Part shown: positions 26,676 through 36,064 of the stretch, piece after piece | Layout of the letters: each line of letters starts with the position of its first letter | Numbering within the stretch: the stretch's first letter is position 1 | NCBI GenBank assembly: GCA_020062425.1 | Contig: JAGUWJ010000168.1 | Coordinates: forward strand, 1 to 39,017 | Length of the DNA stretch: 39,017 nucleotides | From: Actinomycetota bacterium | Lineage (GTDB): Bacteria; Actinomycetota; Geothermincolia; Fen-727; Anoxymicrobiaceae | Direction: 5' to 3' | Notes under the pieces: model-generated | Databases searched by the model: none | What the model saw: the letters and a program-made list of their open reading frames with translations, nothing else | Told to the model about the DNA's origin: nothing | Made by a program: the position numbers and the translations under genes

Positions 26676-28088
26676 ACGGATTACAGGCTGGACAAGACCG
26701 GTGAAGGAGAGATAGTTCACCTTGTCGGCATAGGTGGGGCGGGCATGAGCGCTATCGCCACCGTTCTCCTGCAGATGGGATACCAGGTGGCGGGGTCCGA
26801 CCTGAAGGAATCCGCCAACGTGAGGAGGCTGCGCGACCAGGGAGCTGTTATCGGCCTCGGCCACCGGGCCGAGAACCTCGGCGAGGCCGGTGTGGTGGTG
26901 CGGTCGTCGGCCGTGTCCGCCGACAACCCGGAGATCTCCGAAGCTCTTAGCAGGGGTATCCCGGTCATCAGCAGGGCGGAGATGCTGTCGGCCATAATGC
27001 GCGAGAAGAAGGGCATAGCAGTTGCCGGCACCCACGGAAAGACAACCACCTCCTCCATGGTCACGACTGTGCTGGCTGTATGCGGGGTCGAGCCGGCCTT
27101 CCTCATAGGAGGGGAGCTGAACGAGATAGGCACAAACGCCGGTTACGGCTCAGGGGAATACCTGGTTGCCGAGGCTGATGAGAGCGATGGTTCCCTCCTA
27201 TGCCTCAGGCCGCTGCATGCGGTTCTCACAAACGTTGAGCTGGACCATACGGATTTCTTCGAGGACGTGGAACATACCGCACGCGTTTTCGAGGAATTCC
27301 TGGGCACTCTGCCGGAGGGAGGCTTCTCTATCGTATGCGGGGACGACCCAGGGGGCCGCAAGGTAGGCGAGGCGTGTCTCGAAAATGGAGGGGCGGTACT
27401 CTTTTACGGATCGCTCGAAGACAACGATTACCGCTTCCAGGACGAGTCAAACGGTCCAGGGGGCTTGAGCTACAGGGCCTTGTTCAGGGGGAAAGACCTC
27501 GGCTTTGTGACCATGACCGTCGCCGGCATGCACAACATCTACAACAGCCTGGCCGCACTGGCCGTAGCCCACGGTCTGGGGCTGGATACCCGGAAGGCCG
27601 TGGAGGGGTTAGGAGGGTTCAAAGGGGTACGTCGCAGGTTCGAGTTGGTCGGTGCTCTGGGGGGAGTAGAAATCATTGATGACTACGCCCACCACCCAAC
27701 CGAGGTGAGGGCGGTGCTGGAACTGGCGTCCTCACTGAGGCCGGGGAGGGTCGTGGCAGTGTTCCAGCCACACCGGTATTCCCGCACGGGTGACCTGGCT
27801 GGAGAGTTCGGGGCAAGCTTCAGGGGAGCTGACGTAGTGGTGGTGACCGATGTCTACGGGGCAGGTGAGGAACCTGAGCCTGGCGTGACCGGAAGGCTCA
27901 TCGCTGACAGCATACTGGAAGCCGAGCCGGGCAAGAGTGTACTTTACGAGCCATCCAGGGCGGATCTGGCGGGTTTTGTAGTCCCATTCCTGAGGCAAGG
28001 TGACATGGTGATCACGATGGGCGCCGGGGATATTACGCAGTGTGCCCGCGAGATACTGGATCTTCTCGCTTCGGGCTCCGGTGAGTGA
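26676..28088 (+). CDS. murC: UDP-MurNAc:L-Ala ligase; start codon uncertain (no ATG/GTG/TTG upstream of the GxGGxGM motif)
   Basis: EIVHLVGIGGAGMSAIATVL, VAGTHGKTTTSSMV, EADESDGSLL, DDYAHHPTEV, FQPHRYSRT. Frame bounded by TGA 26634-26636; candidates ACG 26676, CTG 26688, ATA 26712. Confidence 0.9.
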   Translation, partial: TDYRLDKTGEGEIVHLVGIGGAGMSAIATVLLQMGYQVAGSDLKESANVRRLRDQGAVIGLGHRAENLGEAGVVVRSSAVSADNPEISEALSRGIPVISRAEMLSAIMREKKGIAVAGTHGKTTTSSMVTTVLAVCGVEPAFLIGGELNEIGTNAGYGSGEYLVAEADESDGSLLCLRPLHAVLTNVELDHTDFFEDVEHTARVFEEFLGTLPEGGFSIVCGDDPGGRKVGEACLENGGAVLFYGSLEDNDYRFQDESNGPGGLSYRALFRGKDLGFVTMTVAGMHNIYNSLAALAVAHGLGLDTRKAVEGLGGFKGVRRRFELVGALGGVEIIDDYAHHPTEVRAVLELASSLRPGRVVAVFQPHRYSRTGDLAGEFGASFRGADVVVVTDVYGAGEEPEPGVTGRLIADSILEAEPGKSVLYEPSRADLAGFVVPFLRQGDMVITMGAGDITQCAREILDLLASGSGE

Positions 28089-28095
28089 GGCTCCC

Positions 28096-28998
28096 ATGGG
28101 CGATCTCGCGGATTCGCTTGCGGACATAGAGGGCATTGAGGTCGAACGTGACGTCCTATTGTCCACCTTGACCACATGGAGGGTGGGGGGTCCTGCGGAG
28201 TTCCTGGCCAGGGTGTCCTGGATCCCCGCTCTGAAAAAGGTCCATGAAGCAGCCGTTGAAAAGGGTGTTGAGATCCTGGTTCTAGGCCGCGGCTCCAACG
28301 TTCTCGTCTCCGATCGCGGTTTCAGAGGCCTGGTCCTTCTCTTGCGCGGCGACTTCGAGGCTGTGGAGGTATCTGGCGGCACCGTCCGGGCCGGGGCCGG
28401 AGCGGCGCTGAGGACCGCCTCTGAAGCCGCAGCCGGGTCTTCCCTCACGGGGCTCGAATTCGCCCATTGGATACCCGGCACAGTAGGTGGGGCAGTCATG
28501 ACGAACGCGGGCGCACATTCCTCGAGCACCTGCTCCGTGCTGAGCAAGGTCAAAGCGCTCGACCGACTGGGTGAAGAGATAGAGTTCGAGGTCTTCGAGG
28601 ACCGATACAGGTCCGCGCTCGTCCCTGAAGACGTAACGGTAACGAGCGCGTGGTTCGATCTGCGGCAGGCACCTGTCGAAGAGATAGAGACGCGCATACG
28701 CGAGTATGGTGAGCACAGGCGCAGATCTCAGCCGAGGGGCGCTGCGACCGCCGGTTCAGTGTTCAGGAACCCGGAAGGTGACTCGGCCTGGAGGCTGATC
28801 GAGGCGGCGGGCATGAAAGGGAAGCGCGTGGGAGGTGCGGGGGTCTCGCTTGATCACGCTAATTTCATAGAGAACCTCGGTGAAGCTAGCGCGGCGGACA
28901 TCAGGCTTCTAATGGAAAGAGTCGCGGACGAGGTCAAGAAGAGCTTCGGGATAGAACTGCATCCTGAGGTGCGCCTGGTGGGATTCGAGGAGGAATGA
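28096..28998 (+). CDS. murB: UDP-N-acetylenolpyruvoylglucosamine reductase
   Basis: TTWRVGGPAEFLARV, LVLGRGSNVLVSDRGFRGLVL, GLEFAHWIPGTVGGAVMTNAGAH, PRGAATAGSVFRNP, NFIENLGEAS. The start may instead be a GTG ~15 nt upstream overlapping murC. Confidence 0.93.
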   Translation: MGDLADSLADIEGIEVERDVLLSTLTTWRVGGPAEFLARVSWIPALKKVHEAAVEKGVEILVLGRGSNVLVSDRGFRGLVLLLRGDFEAVEVSGGTVRAGAGAALRTASEAAAGSSLTGLEFAHWIPGTVGGAVMTNAGAHSSSTCSVLSKVKALDRLGEEIEFEVFEDRYRSALVPEDVTVTSAWFDLRQAPVEEIETRIREYGEHRRRSQPRGAATAGSVFRNPEGDSAWRLIEAAGMKGKRVGGAGVSLDHANFIENLGEASAADIRLLMERVADEVKKSFGIELHPEVRLVGFEEE

Positions 28999-29002
28999 GA
29001 AG

Positions 29003-29944
29003 TTGTCGAAGAAGGTAGCCGTACTTATGGGAGGAAGCAGCGCGGAGCGCGAGGTATCGCTCGAGACTGGAGCTGCCGTTGCCACCGCGTTGAGAGAGCT
29101 CGGGAACGAGGTGGTGGAGATTGACGTCACCCCATCGCTTCCGCTCGACCTGGCCGAGGTGAAGCCGGACGTCGTGTTCCCCGCGTTACACGGCCGGGGT
29201 GGAGAGGACGGCACGGTGCAGGGGCTGCTGGAGATAATGCGCATCCCCTACGCCGGCAGCGGGGTGCTGGCAAGCGCCGCGGCGCTCGACAAGGTTGTTA
29301 CCAAGGATCTGCTGGATTACCACGGCATCCCCGTTGCCGACCACGTGGTGCTGGAATCCGGCTGCGACGCAGATCGCGAGATCCTGGTGGCAACGGAGCG
29401 CCTTTCGCTACCGGTGATGGTAAAACCGGCGAGTGAGGGAAGCAGCATCGGCGTTGCCCGGGTTGACAGCGCGGAGGAGCTTGCTCCCGTACTCGACCAG
29501 GTGTTTATGCACGACTCCCGCGCCCTGGTGGAGCGATTCATAGACGGAAAGCTGCTCACAGTGGGGCTGATAGGTCCCGAGCCAATGATCCTGCCTGTAT
29601 TGCACATCAAGCCCAAGGTAGGTTTCTACGACTACAAGGCCAAGTACCAGCCGGGAATGACGGAATACGAGGTGCCGGCGGCTATACCTGATAGATTGGC
29701 AGAGAGGACACAGGAGCTGTCACTAGATTCTTTCAGGCTGCTGGGGTGCGATGACATGTCAAGGGTGGACCTTATACTCGAGGACGGCACCGACAGGCTC
29801 TTCGTACTCGAGATCAACACGCTTCCCGGGATGACGGCGACGAGCCTTGTGCCTAAGGCTGCCGCCGCCGCCGGCCTGAGCTTCACTGACGTGGTGGCGG
29901 AGATAATGGACGGCGCGCGACTCAAGATCAACCTTGCGGAGTGA
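29003..29944 (+). CDS. ddl: D-alanine--D-alanine ligase
   Basis: VLMGGSSAEREVSLETG, FPALHGRGGEDGTVQGLLE, KPASEGSSIGVARV, EINTLPGMTATSLVPKAA; TTG start. Confidence 0.95.
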   Translation: MSKKVAVLMGGSSAEREVSLETGAAVATALRELGNEVVEIDVTPSLPLDLAEVKPDVVFPALHGRGGEDGTVQGLLEIMRIPYAGSGVLASAAALDKVVTKDLLDYHGIPVADHVVLESGCDADREILVATERLSLPVMVKPASEGSSIGVARVDSAEELAPVLDQVFMHDSRALVERFIDGKLLTVGLIGPEPMILPVLHIKPKVGFYDYKAKYQPGMTEYEVPAAIPDRLAERTQELSLDSFRLLGCDDMSRVDLILEDGTDRLFVLEINTLPGMTATSLVPKAAAAAGLSFTDVVAEIMDGARLKINLAE

Positions 29945-29947
29945 GCT

Positions 29948-30718
29948 GTGAAAAGGCTTAAGAAGCCCTCTGGGCGGAGGAGCCGACGTTCGCGCTTCGC
30001 CACGGGTGCCAAGCGCTTGCTCATCGTCACTGCGGTGCTGCTGCCGTTGATTCTGGGACTCGGCATCTGGCTGGCATTGTTCACTGATACATGCGCGATC
30101 AAAGAGGTCGCGATAAACGGTAATTCGCATCTTTCTTCAGAGCAGGTCCGCGAGCTGAGCGGGGTGGACGCGTATAAGAACCTGCTTACACTGCCCGTGG
30201 CCAGGCTCTCGGGCAACCTGGAGAGAGAGCCGTGGATCAAGGCGGCGCGTATCGGTCGGAGGCTTCCCGGTACCGTGCTAATTGGCATCGTGGAAAGGAA
30301 ACCGCTTGCGGTGGTTGATTGCTGTGGAGTCGGTTTCCTGACGGACGACTCCGGGTATGTTATAAGCGGTGTCTCCGGGGAGGAGTTTGCCTCCCTTCCG
30401 CGCATCAACGCTAGCGACTTTGCCCCACCCGAGGTAGGCGATACAGTCCTCGACGACAGTACCATGAGCGGCGTGAAAGTGCTCGTGGCCATGGACGGCG
30501 CAGTTCGCTCTACAATAGAAAAGGTCGACCCTGCCGGTGAGGGAGGCATCATCTTCACCTCGATGGACGGCTTTCAGATCCTCTACGGAAAGTCGGAGCT
30601 TCTTGAGGAGAAAAGCGACGTGCTAAAGGCTGTTCTGGAGGACGTTAAACGAAACGACAGGATTATCGAATACGTTGATGTTAGGGTGCCGGATTCACCC
30701 GTGATAATGCCGCGGTAG
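29948..30718 (+). CDS. ftsQ: FtsQ/DivIB-like cell division protein (POTRA)
   Basis: Basic N-terminus, single TM, KEVAINGNSHLSSEQVRELSGV POTRA, LEREPWIKAARIGRRLPGTVLIGIVERKPLAVV. Confidence 0.88.
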   Translation: MKRLKKPSGRRSRRSRFATGAKRLLIVTAVLLPLILGLGIWLALFTDTCAIKEVAINGNSHLSSEQVRELSGVDAYKNLLTLPVARLSGNLEREPWIKAARIGRRLPGTVLIGIVERKPLAVVDCCGVGFLTDDSGYVISGVSGEEFASLPRINASDFAPPEVGDTVLDDSTMSGVKVLVAMDGAVRSTIEKVDPAGEGGIIFTSMDGFQILYGKSELLEEKSDVLKAVLEDVKRNDRIIEYVDVRVPDSPVIMPR

Positions 30719-30784
30719 TGGCCCCTCTTGCGCCACGAAAGGCCACAGATTATACTGAAGCCTTAACTAAGCTTGATATATATC

Positions 30785-30813
30785 TTAAGTTAACAGTGAT
30801 TATCTGGTAGAAT
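30785..30813 (+). promoter_or_regulatory. Putative promoter upstream of ftsZ
   Basis: TTAAGT (30785-30790) - 17 nt - TAGAAT (30808-30813) in an AT-rich stretch. Confidence 0.4.
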
Positions 30814-30924
30814 GTCTTGTTGAACAAATGGTATAAGGTGAGAGTACGAAGGGGTCTGGTAAGAGAAACCTCGAGGAGAAATGCGGCGAATTAAGAAGCT
30901 TTTGCAGCGGGAGAGGAACGTGCC

Positions 30925-32046
30925 ATGCCTGAGGATCTGAAACAGTTCTTCGCAGTGATAAAGGTAGTCGGCGTAGGTGGCGGAGGTAACAACGCCATCA
31001 ACCGCATGATACGCGACGGGATGAGGGGAGTGGACTTCATCGCCATCAACACCGACGCGCAGGACCTTCTCGCGTGCGATGCCGACGTGAAGATAAGCAT
31101 CGGTGAGGAGCTCACCCACTTCTTGGGGACGGGCAACCAGCCCGAGCTCGGGCGTGACGCCGCCGATGAACACAAGGACGAGATCAAGGAAGCGCTCAAG
31201 GGCAGTGACATGGTCTTCATAACCGCCGGCGAAGGTGGGGGGACCGGTACAGGCGCGGCGCCGGTGGTTGCAGAGATAGCACGTGAGATAGGTGCACTCA
31301 CCATCGGAGTGGTCACCAAGCCGTTCGATTTCGAGGGAACCCACCGCAGACGCCAGGCCGAGGAAGGGGTGGAGTATCTTAGCGAGCGGGTCGACACGCT
31401 CATCATCATCCCCAACGACAAGCTGTTCGAGCTGACGGACTCGCGCATAAGCATAGAGGAAGCGTTCCGAAAGGCGGACGAGGTCCTCAGGTTCGGCGTG
31501 CAGGGCATAACGGACCTCATCAACACCCCCGGCTTTATCAACCTGGACTTCGCCGATGTGAAGAAGATACTCTCGGTACCCGGCTCAGCGCTGCTCGGCA
31601 TGGGTGAGGCAAGCGGCGAGGATCGCGCCGTCAAGGCCGCAGAGAACGCGGTCTCGAGCCCGCTGCTCGAGTCCTCCATAGATGGGGCGCAGGGGGTCAT
31701 TATCAACGTGACCGGCGGCAACGACATGTCCCTGCAGGAAGCTCGTGACGCAGCCGAGATAATCAGGGGAGCGTGCGACCCCGATTCAGAGGAGATATTC
31801 GGCGTCATCATCGATCCGTCTCTGAAAGACAAGATCAAGGTGACCGTCATCGCCTCAGGGATAGAGCCGGGCAGGCTGGGGTTCGCCAGGCCCGCCAGGG
31901 CCGCTGCAAGGCGCAGGGTCGAGAGCGAGGAAGAGGAGCGAGAGGCTCCGCCGAGAGAGAGGCCCACCCGCGAGCGGGAACGCCCGGCAAAGACCATCTT
32001 CGAGGAAGAGGACATAACCATACCGCCGTTCCTGCGGAACCGATAA
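30925..32046 (+). CDS. ftsZ: Cell division protein FtsZ (copy 1)
   Basis: VVGVGGGGNNAINRMI, TAGEGGGTGTGAAPVVAEIA, T7 loop NLDFADVKKIL, charged linker, C-terminal peptide DITIPPFLRNR. Confidence 0.96.
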   Translation: MPEDLKQFFAVIKVVGVGGGGNNAINRMIRDGMRGVDFIAINTDAQDLLACDADVKISIGEELTHFLGTGNQPELGRDAADEHKDEIKEALKGSDMVFITAGEGGGTGTGAAPVVAEIAREIGALTIGVVTKPFDFEGTHRRRQAEEGVEYLSERVDTLIIIPNDKLFELTDSRISIEEAFRKADEVLRFGVQGITDLINTPGFINLDFADVKKILSVPGSALLGMGEASGEDRAVKAAENAVSSPLLESSIDGAQGVIINVTGGNDMSLQEARDAAEIIRGACDPDSEEIFGVIIDPSLKDKIKVTVIASGIEPGRLGFARPARAAARRRVESEEEEREAPPRERPTRERERPAKTIFEEEDITIPPFLRNR

Positions 32047-32263
32047 AGTCTATATATATACTTGATACATTTCTGAACAGCTTATTTCAGCTTGCTATAT
32101 CCCCGGTCGAGGTATTTTTCGCTGCCAACTGGTCTATTGTAGCGTGACGCTCATACGCCCATATCGTAGTTGGGGCAACGGGCTGTCGGGCGGTGATTCT
32201 TTCTGGTAACATCACCGGCAGGGTGATTCCGAAGCATCCAGGTCCGGACACGGAAGTGGCTTT

Positions 32264-33310
32264 ATGCAGGAAAGTCAGCAGGTTTTCGAGGCAAAGATAA
32301 AGATCTTCGGTGTTGGTGGTGGCGGAAACAACGCCCTGAACATGATGATCGGGTCTGGGCTGAAAGGCGTCGACTTCGTTGGTGTGAATACCGACATACA
32401 GGCGCTCAGGGGCTGCAGAGCCGAGAAGCTACTCCCCATTGGCGTCCACATGACCCATGGGCTCGGCGCGGGAAATGACCCGGAGGTGGGTGCTCGGGCT
32501 GCCCAGGACAGCATAGACGATATTGATGCCGAGATGAGCGGGGCTGACCTCGTTTTCGTTACGGCCGGCAAGGGAGGCGGCACGGGCACGGGCGCGGCGC
32601 CAGTAATAGCCTCCTCAGCCAGAGAGCACGGAGCCCTTACGGTCGGGGTCGTGACAAGGCCGTTCACCTTTGAGGGACGCAAGCGCGCCGAACAGGCAGA
32701 GGCGGGGATAGAACAGCTACGGGGCTCTGTTGACACGCTCATAGTGATCCACAACGACAGCCTGCTCGAGATCGCCGAGGATCTTCCGGTCGTCGAGGCG
32801 TTCAGGCTTGCCGACGACGTGCTGTGCCAGGGCGTGCTGGCGATAACGGAGCTCATCACCAGGAAAGGTGAGATCAATGTGGACTTCGCCGACCTCAAGC
32901 ACGTGCTGGAGGACTCCGGTACGGCGCTCATCGGCATCGGGCTTGCTTCCGGGAAAGAACGGGCGCGGCAGGCTGCTCTTTCTGCCATCGACAGTCCCCT
33001 CCTCGAATCGAGCATAGACGGAGCCACCAGGGTGCTGATGAACATAACCGGCGGCGGAGACCTTTCGCTCTTCGAGGTGAACGAGGTCGCGGAGGTCGTT
33101 GCGCAAGCCGTGGACCCCGAGGCGAACATGATATTCGGTGCGGTCATCGACGAAGACTCTTCAGGGCAGGTGAAGGTGACCGTGGTGGCTTCCGGCTTCA
33201 GGGAGAGGCGGACCGGCGCGCCGAGGGCGGGAGGGGTCGGAGTCGAGACGGGTGGTAAGTCACTGTCAGCGGAGCGAGTGGATATCCCCACTTTCCTGAG
33301 AAACCGATGA
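32264..33310 (+). CDS. ftsZ: FtsZ-family protein (copy 2, tandem paralogue)
   Basis: IFGVGGGGNNALNMMI, TAGKGGGTGTGAAPVIA, T7 loop NVDFADLKHVL, C-terminal peptide VDIPTFLRNR. Confidence 0.95.
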   Translation: MQESQQVFEAKIKIFGVGGGGNNALNMMIGSGLKGVDFVGVNTDIQALRGCRAEKLLPIGVHMTHGLGAGNDPEVGARAAQDSIDDIDAEMSGADLVFVTAGKGGGTGTGAAPVIASSAREHGALTVGVVTRPFTFEGRKRAEQAEAGIEQLRGSVDTLIVIHNDSLLEIAEDLPVVEAFRLADDVLCQGVLAITELITRKGEINVDFADLKHVLEDSGTALIGIGLASGKERARQAALSAIDSPLLESSIDGATRVLMNITGGGDLSLFEVNEVAEVVAQAVDPEANMIFGAVIDEDSSGQVKVTVVASGFRERRTGAPRAGGVGVETGGKSLSAERVDIPTFLRNR

Positions 33311-33397
33311 GGTTCTGGGATGGGAAGTCCGCGGAACGGCGCGGATGGCCCATCGAAGCCTATGATATATAATGAGATCGCTGAGCTTTGAACTTTC

Positions 33398-33418
33398 GCG
33401 TGGCGACAAGCGCCACGC
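33398..33418 (+). terminator. Hairpin, possible weak terminator after ftsZ copy 2
   Basis: GCGTGGCG-ACAAG-CGCCACGC, 8-bp perfect stem followed by TTAATAATT. Confidence 0.45.
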
Positions 33419-33438
33419 TTAATAATTGATGTGCAAAG

Positions 33439-35307
33439 GTGTTCAACTTGAATAGCTCTCTCCCCGGCGGCCTCAACGGCCGGTTGCAGGAACTGCTTCT
33501 GCTGGTCGAGAGACCGAGCCGTTACCTGGGGGGCGAATGGAACTCGCCCGAAGTAGCGCCCGGCGGTGTTTCGGTCGCGCTGGCTTACCCGGACATATAC
33601 GAGATAGGCTCCAGCAACCTCGGGTTGGCCATACTCCAGGAAGTGGTCAACGAGATCGAGGGCGCGAGCGCCGAGCGGGTGTACTCCCCCTGGGTGGATA
33701 TGGAGGCCGGGATGCGGTCGTCGGGCCTCCCGCTCTTCACGTTGGAGACGCACCGGCCTGTGTCCTCGCTGGATATCTTCGGCATATCCGTACCGCACGA
33801 GCTCACCTACACAAACATCCTGAACCTCATCGACCTGGCCGGCCTGCCGCTGGCCTCGGTAGACAGGAGGGATGGCCCCATCGTGATAGGCGGAGGCTGC
33901 GGCACCGCCAACCCGGAGCCACTGGCCGAGTTCTTCGACCTCTTCGTGCTGGGCGACGGGGAGGAAGTCCTGACCTCGATAGTGCTCACCGTGGCCCGGG
34001 CCAAGGAGGCGGGGCTGCCACGGTCACGCGTGATCGAAGAGCTGGCTCTTCTGCAGGGGGTGTACCGTCCCGCTGATTACGAGGTCATCTACAACACCGA
34101 CGGCACGGTAGGTGAAGTCCGCCGGCTGGACGGCAGTGACAGGAAGCCAGGAAAGGGTCTTGTTGACATCGACCGCTGGCTATACCCCCGGAAACCGATA
34201 GTGCCTTTCTGCGAGCCTGTTCACGATCGGCTCAACGTGGAGGTGTTCCGCGGATGCACCCGGGGCTGCAGGTTCTGCCTGTCCGGGATGACCGGCAGGC
34301 CCGTGCGGGAGCGCTCCGCCGGCGAGGTGGTGAAGCTGGTAGACGAGCTCTCTCAAATCACTGGCCACGACGAGGTATCGCTGTGCTCGCTCTCATCGAC
34401 CGACTACTCGCGCATAGACGACGTCGCTTCCCGGGTCACCAAGATCTGCCGGGACAGGAACATGATACTGTCCCTGCCCTCGCTCCGGATGGATGCGATG
34501 TCCGCCGGCCTCGCTGCCCGCCTAGACAAGGGGGGACGGGGTGGCCTCACCTTCGCCCCCGAGGCGGGCACTGAAAGATTGAGGGCTGTGATAAACAAGC
34601 CTATCAGCGAGGAAGACATGGCCCATGCCGTCCTGCACGCGGTGAGGGCCGGGCGAAGGCGCATAAAACTCTATTTCATGATCGGCCTTCAGACAGAGAC
34701 CGACGAAGACGTCCTCGAGATCTCCAGGCTTGTGTACCGGCTGCGCGACGTGGTGAGGCGCGAGTCATTGCCACCGCCGTCGTTCAACGTGAGCGTATCG
34801 ACCTTTGTGCCCAAGCCACATACGCCTTTCCAGTGGTGCGCCCAGGAGAGCAGGGAAGGAGTCAGGAGGAAGCAGGACCTGCTCAAGTCCTCACTCCGTT
34901 CCAAGAGCGTGAACCTCTCCTGGCACGACCGCGATATGAGTGCCGTGGAAGGATTCTTGGCCAGAGGAGACCGGCGCATCTCCTCCGTCATCAGGAGGGC
35001 CTGGGAGAGTGGGGGGAGGTTCGACTCGTGGTCGGAACACTTCGATATCTCGATATGGGAGAGCGCCTGGGAGGCGGCCGGGCTCGACCCGTCGCTATAC
35101 CTGGGAAGGGAGCGAGGTGCCGACGAGGTCTTTCCGTGGGAGCACCTCGACCACGGTCTCGACAGGGACTTTCTGAGGCGTGAACTCGAACGGGCTCTGG
35201 CGGGGGAGCTTACCTCGGACTGCCGGGGCGGGGATTGCTCGAAGTGCGGTGTCTGCACAGACTTCGATACCGAGCCGCGCTTGAGCGGTCAGTGGGAGGG
35301 GGGCTAG
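33439..35307 (+). CDS. TIGR03960-type B12-binding/radical SAM protein
   Basis: GCTRGCRFCLSGMTGRPVRERS (CX3CX2C), LTFAPEAGTERLRAVINKPISEEDM, FVPKPHTPFQW, C-terminal CRGGDCSKCGVC. Confidence 0.88.
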   Translation: MFNLNSSLPGGLNGRLQELLLLVERPSRYLGGEWNSPEVAPGGVSVALAYPDIYEIGSSNLGLAILQEVVNEIEGASAERVYSPWVDMEAGMRSSGLPLFTLETHRPVSSLDIFGISVPHELTYTNILNLIDLAGLPLASVDRRDGPIVIGGGCGTANPEPLAEFFDLFVLGDGEEVLTSIVLTVARAKEAGLPRSRVIEELALLQGVYRPADYEVIYNTDGTVGEVRRLDGSDRKPGKGLVDIDRWLYPRKPIVPFCEPVHDRLNVEVFRGCTRGCRFCLSGMTGRPVRERSAGEVVKLVDELSQITGHDEVSLCSLSSTDYSRIDDVASRVTKICRDRNMILSLPSLRMDAMSAGLAARLDKGGRGGLTFAPEAGTERLRAVINKPISEEDMAHAVLHAVRAGRRRIKLYFMIGLQTETDEDVLEISRLVYRLRDVVRRESLPPPSFNVSVSTFVPKPHTPFQWCAQESREGVRRKQDLLKSSLRSKSVNLSWHDRDMSAVEGFLARGDRRISSVIRRAWESGGRFDSWSEHFDISIWESAWEAAGLDPSLYLGRERGADEVFPWEHLDHGLDRDFLRRELERALAGELTSDCRGGDCSKCGVCTDFDTEPRLSGQWEGG

Positions 35308-35308
35308 C

Positions 35309-36064
35309 TTGCGCTCGCATGAGCCGTTGAGACTCCGGATACAGTTGACCAAGGAGGGCCCCGCCCGGTACTTGAGCCACTCGGAATACTCCCGGGCGAT
35401 ACTGTTCGCGGCAAGGCGGTCGGCACTTCCCCTCGGTTTTACGGGAGAGCACCGTCCACGTCTCAAGGTGTCTCTTTCACCGCCGCTCCCGATAGGCATA
35501 ACCAGCGAGTGCGAACTGGTGGACCTTCAACTCATCGGGTACGTCCCCGCAGCGGAAGCCGAAGTGGTTCTGTCACGCGCGTTCACAGCGGGAATAAAGG
35601 TGGTGTTCTGCCGCCTGATGGGAGCGGACGAGAAGCCCGTGGGGAAGCTGATCGACACCGCCACTTACCGCGTGACACTGCCGGAGGGCTACGGCGCCGG
35701 ACGGTGGCGGGCGGCTGCAACGGAGTACATTGAAAAAGACCGTGTCCTCTTCGAGCGGGTGCAGCCCAGGAAGACCAGGACGTTGGACTTGAGGCCTGGG
35801 ACTCACCGGCTGGAGGTCGAGACGGATGAGAGCGCGGGAGCGATCTTGAACATGACGCTCGACGACGGGATAAGCGGGACCGTCAAACCGTGGGAAGTGG
35901 TCGAGGTGCTCGCGTCTTACGCCGGAGTGCCCGAGAAGGATTGGAAGCGCGCGGGTATACACAGGAACGGTCTTTTCGCGAGAAGAGGCGAGAAGCTCGT
36001 TTCCCCGATGGAGGCGGGTGCTGGAAGACCTGCGGTGACCCGAAGGGGAGGTAGACGGTTTTGA
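35309..36064 (+). CDS. TIGR03936-type radical SAM-associated protein (DUF2344)
   Basis: LRIQLTKEGPARYLSHSEYSRAILFAARRSALPLGFTGEHRPRLKVSLSPPLPIGITSECELVDLQL; follows the TIGR03960-type gene. Confidence 0.88.
   Translation: MRSHEPLRLRIQLTKEGPARYLSHSEYSRAILFAARRSALPLGFTGEHRPRLKVSLSPPLPIGITSECELVDLQLIGYVPAAEAEVVLSRAFTAGIKVVFCRLMGADEKPVGKLIDTATYRVTLPEGYGAGRWRAAATEYIEKDRVLFERVQPRKTRTLDLRPGTHRLEVETDESAGAILNMTLDDGISGTVKPWEVVEVLASYAGVPEKDWKRAGIHRNGLFARRGEKLVSPMEAGAGRPAVTRRGGRRF

Noticed and set aside
30891-32021. 376-aa minus-strand Ser-rich ORF
   Set aside because: Antisense shadow of ftsZ copy 1, Ser-rich composition produced by reverse-complement of acidic/Gly codons.
32275-33798. 507-aa minus-strand ORF
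   Set aside because: Fully antisense to ftsZ copy 2 and the radical SAM start; long antisense ORFs are expected in GC-rich DNA and no family motifs are visible.
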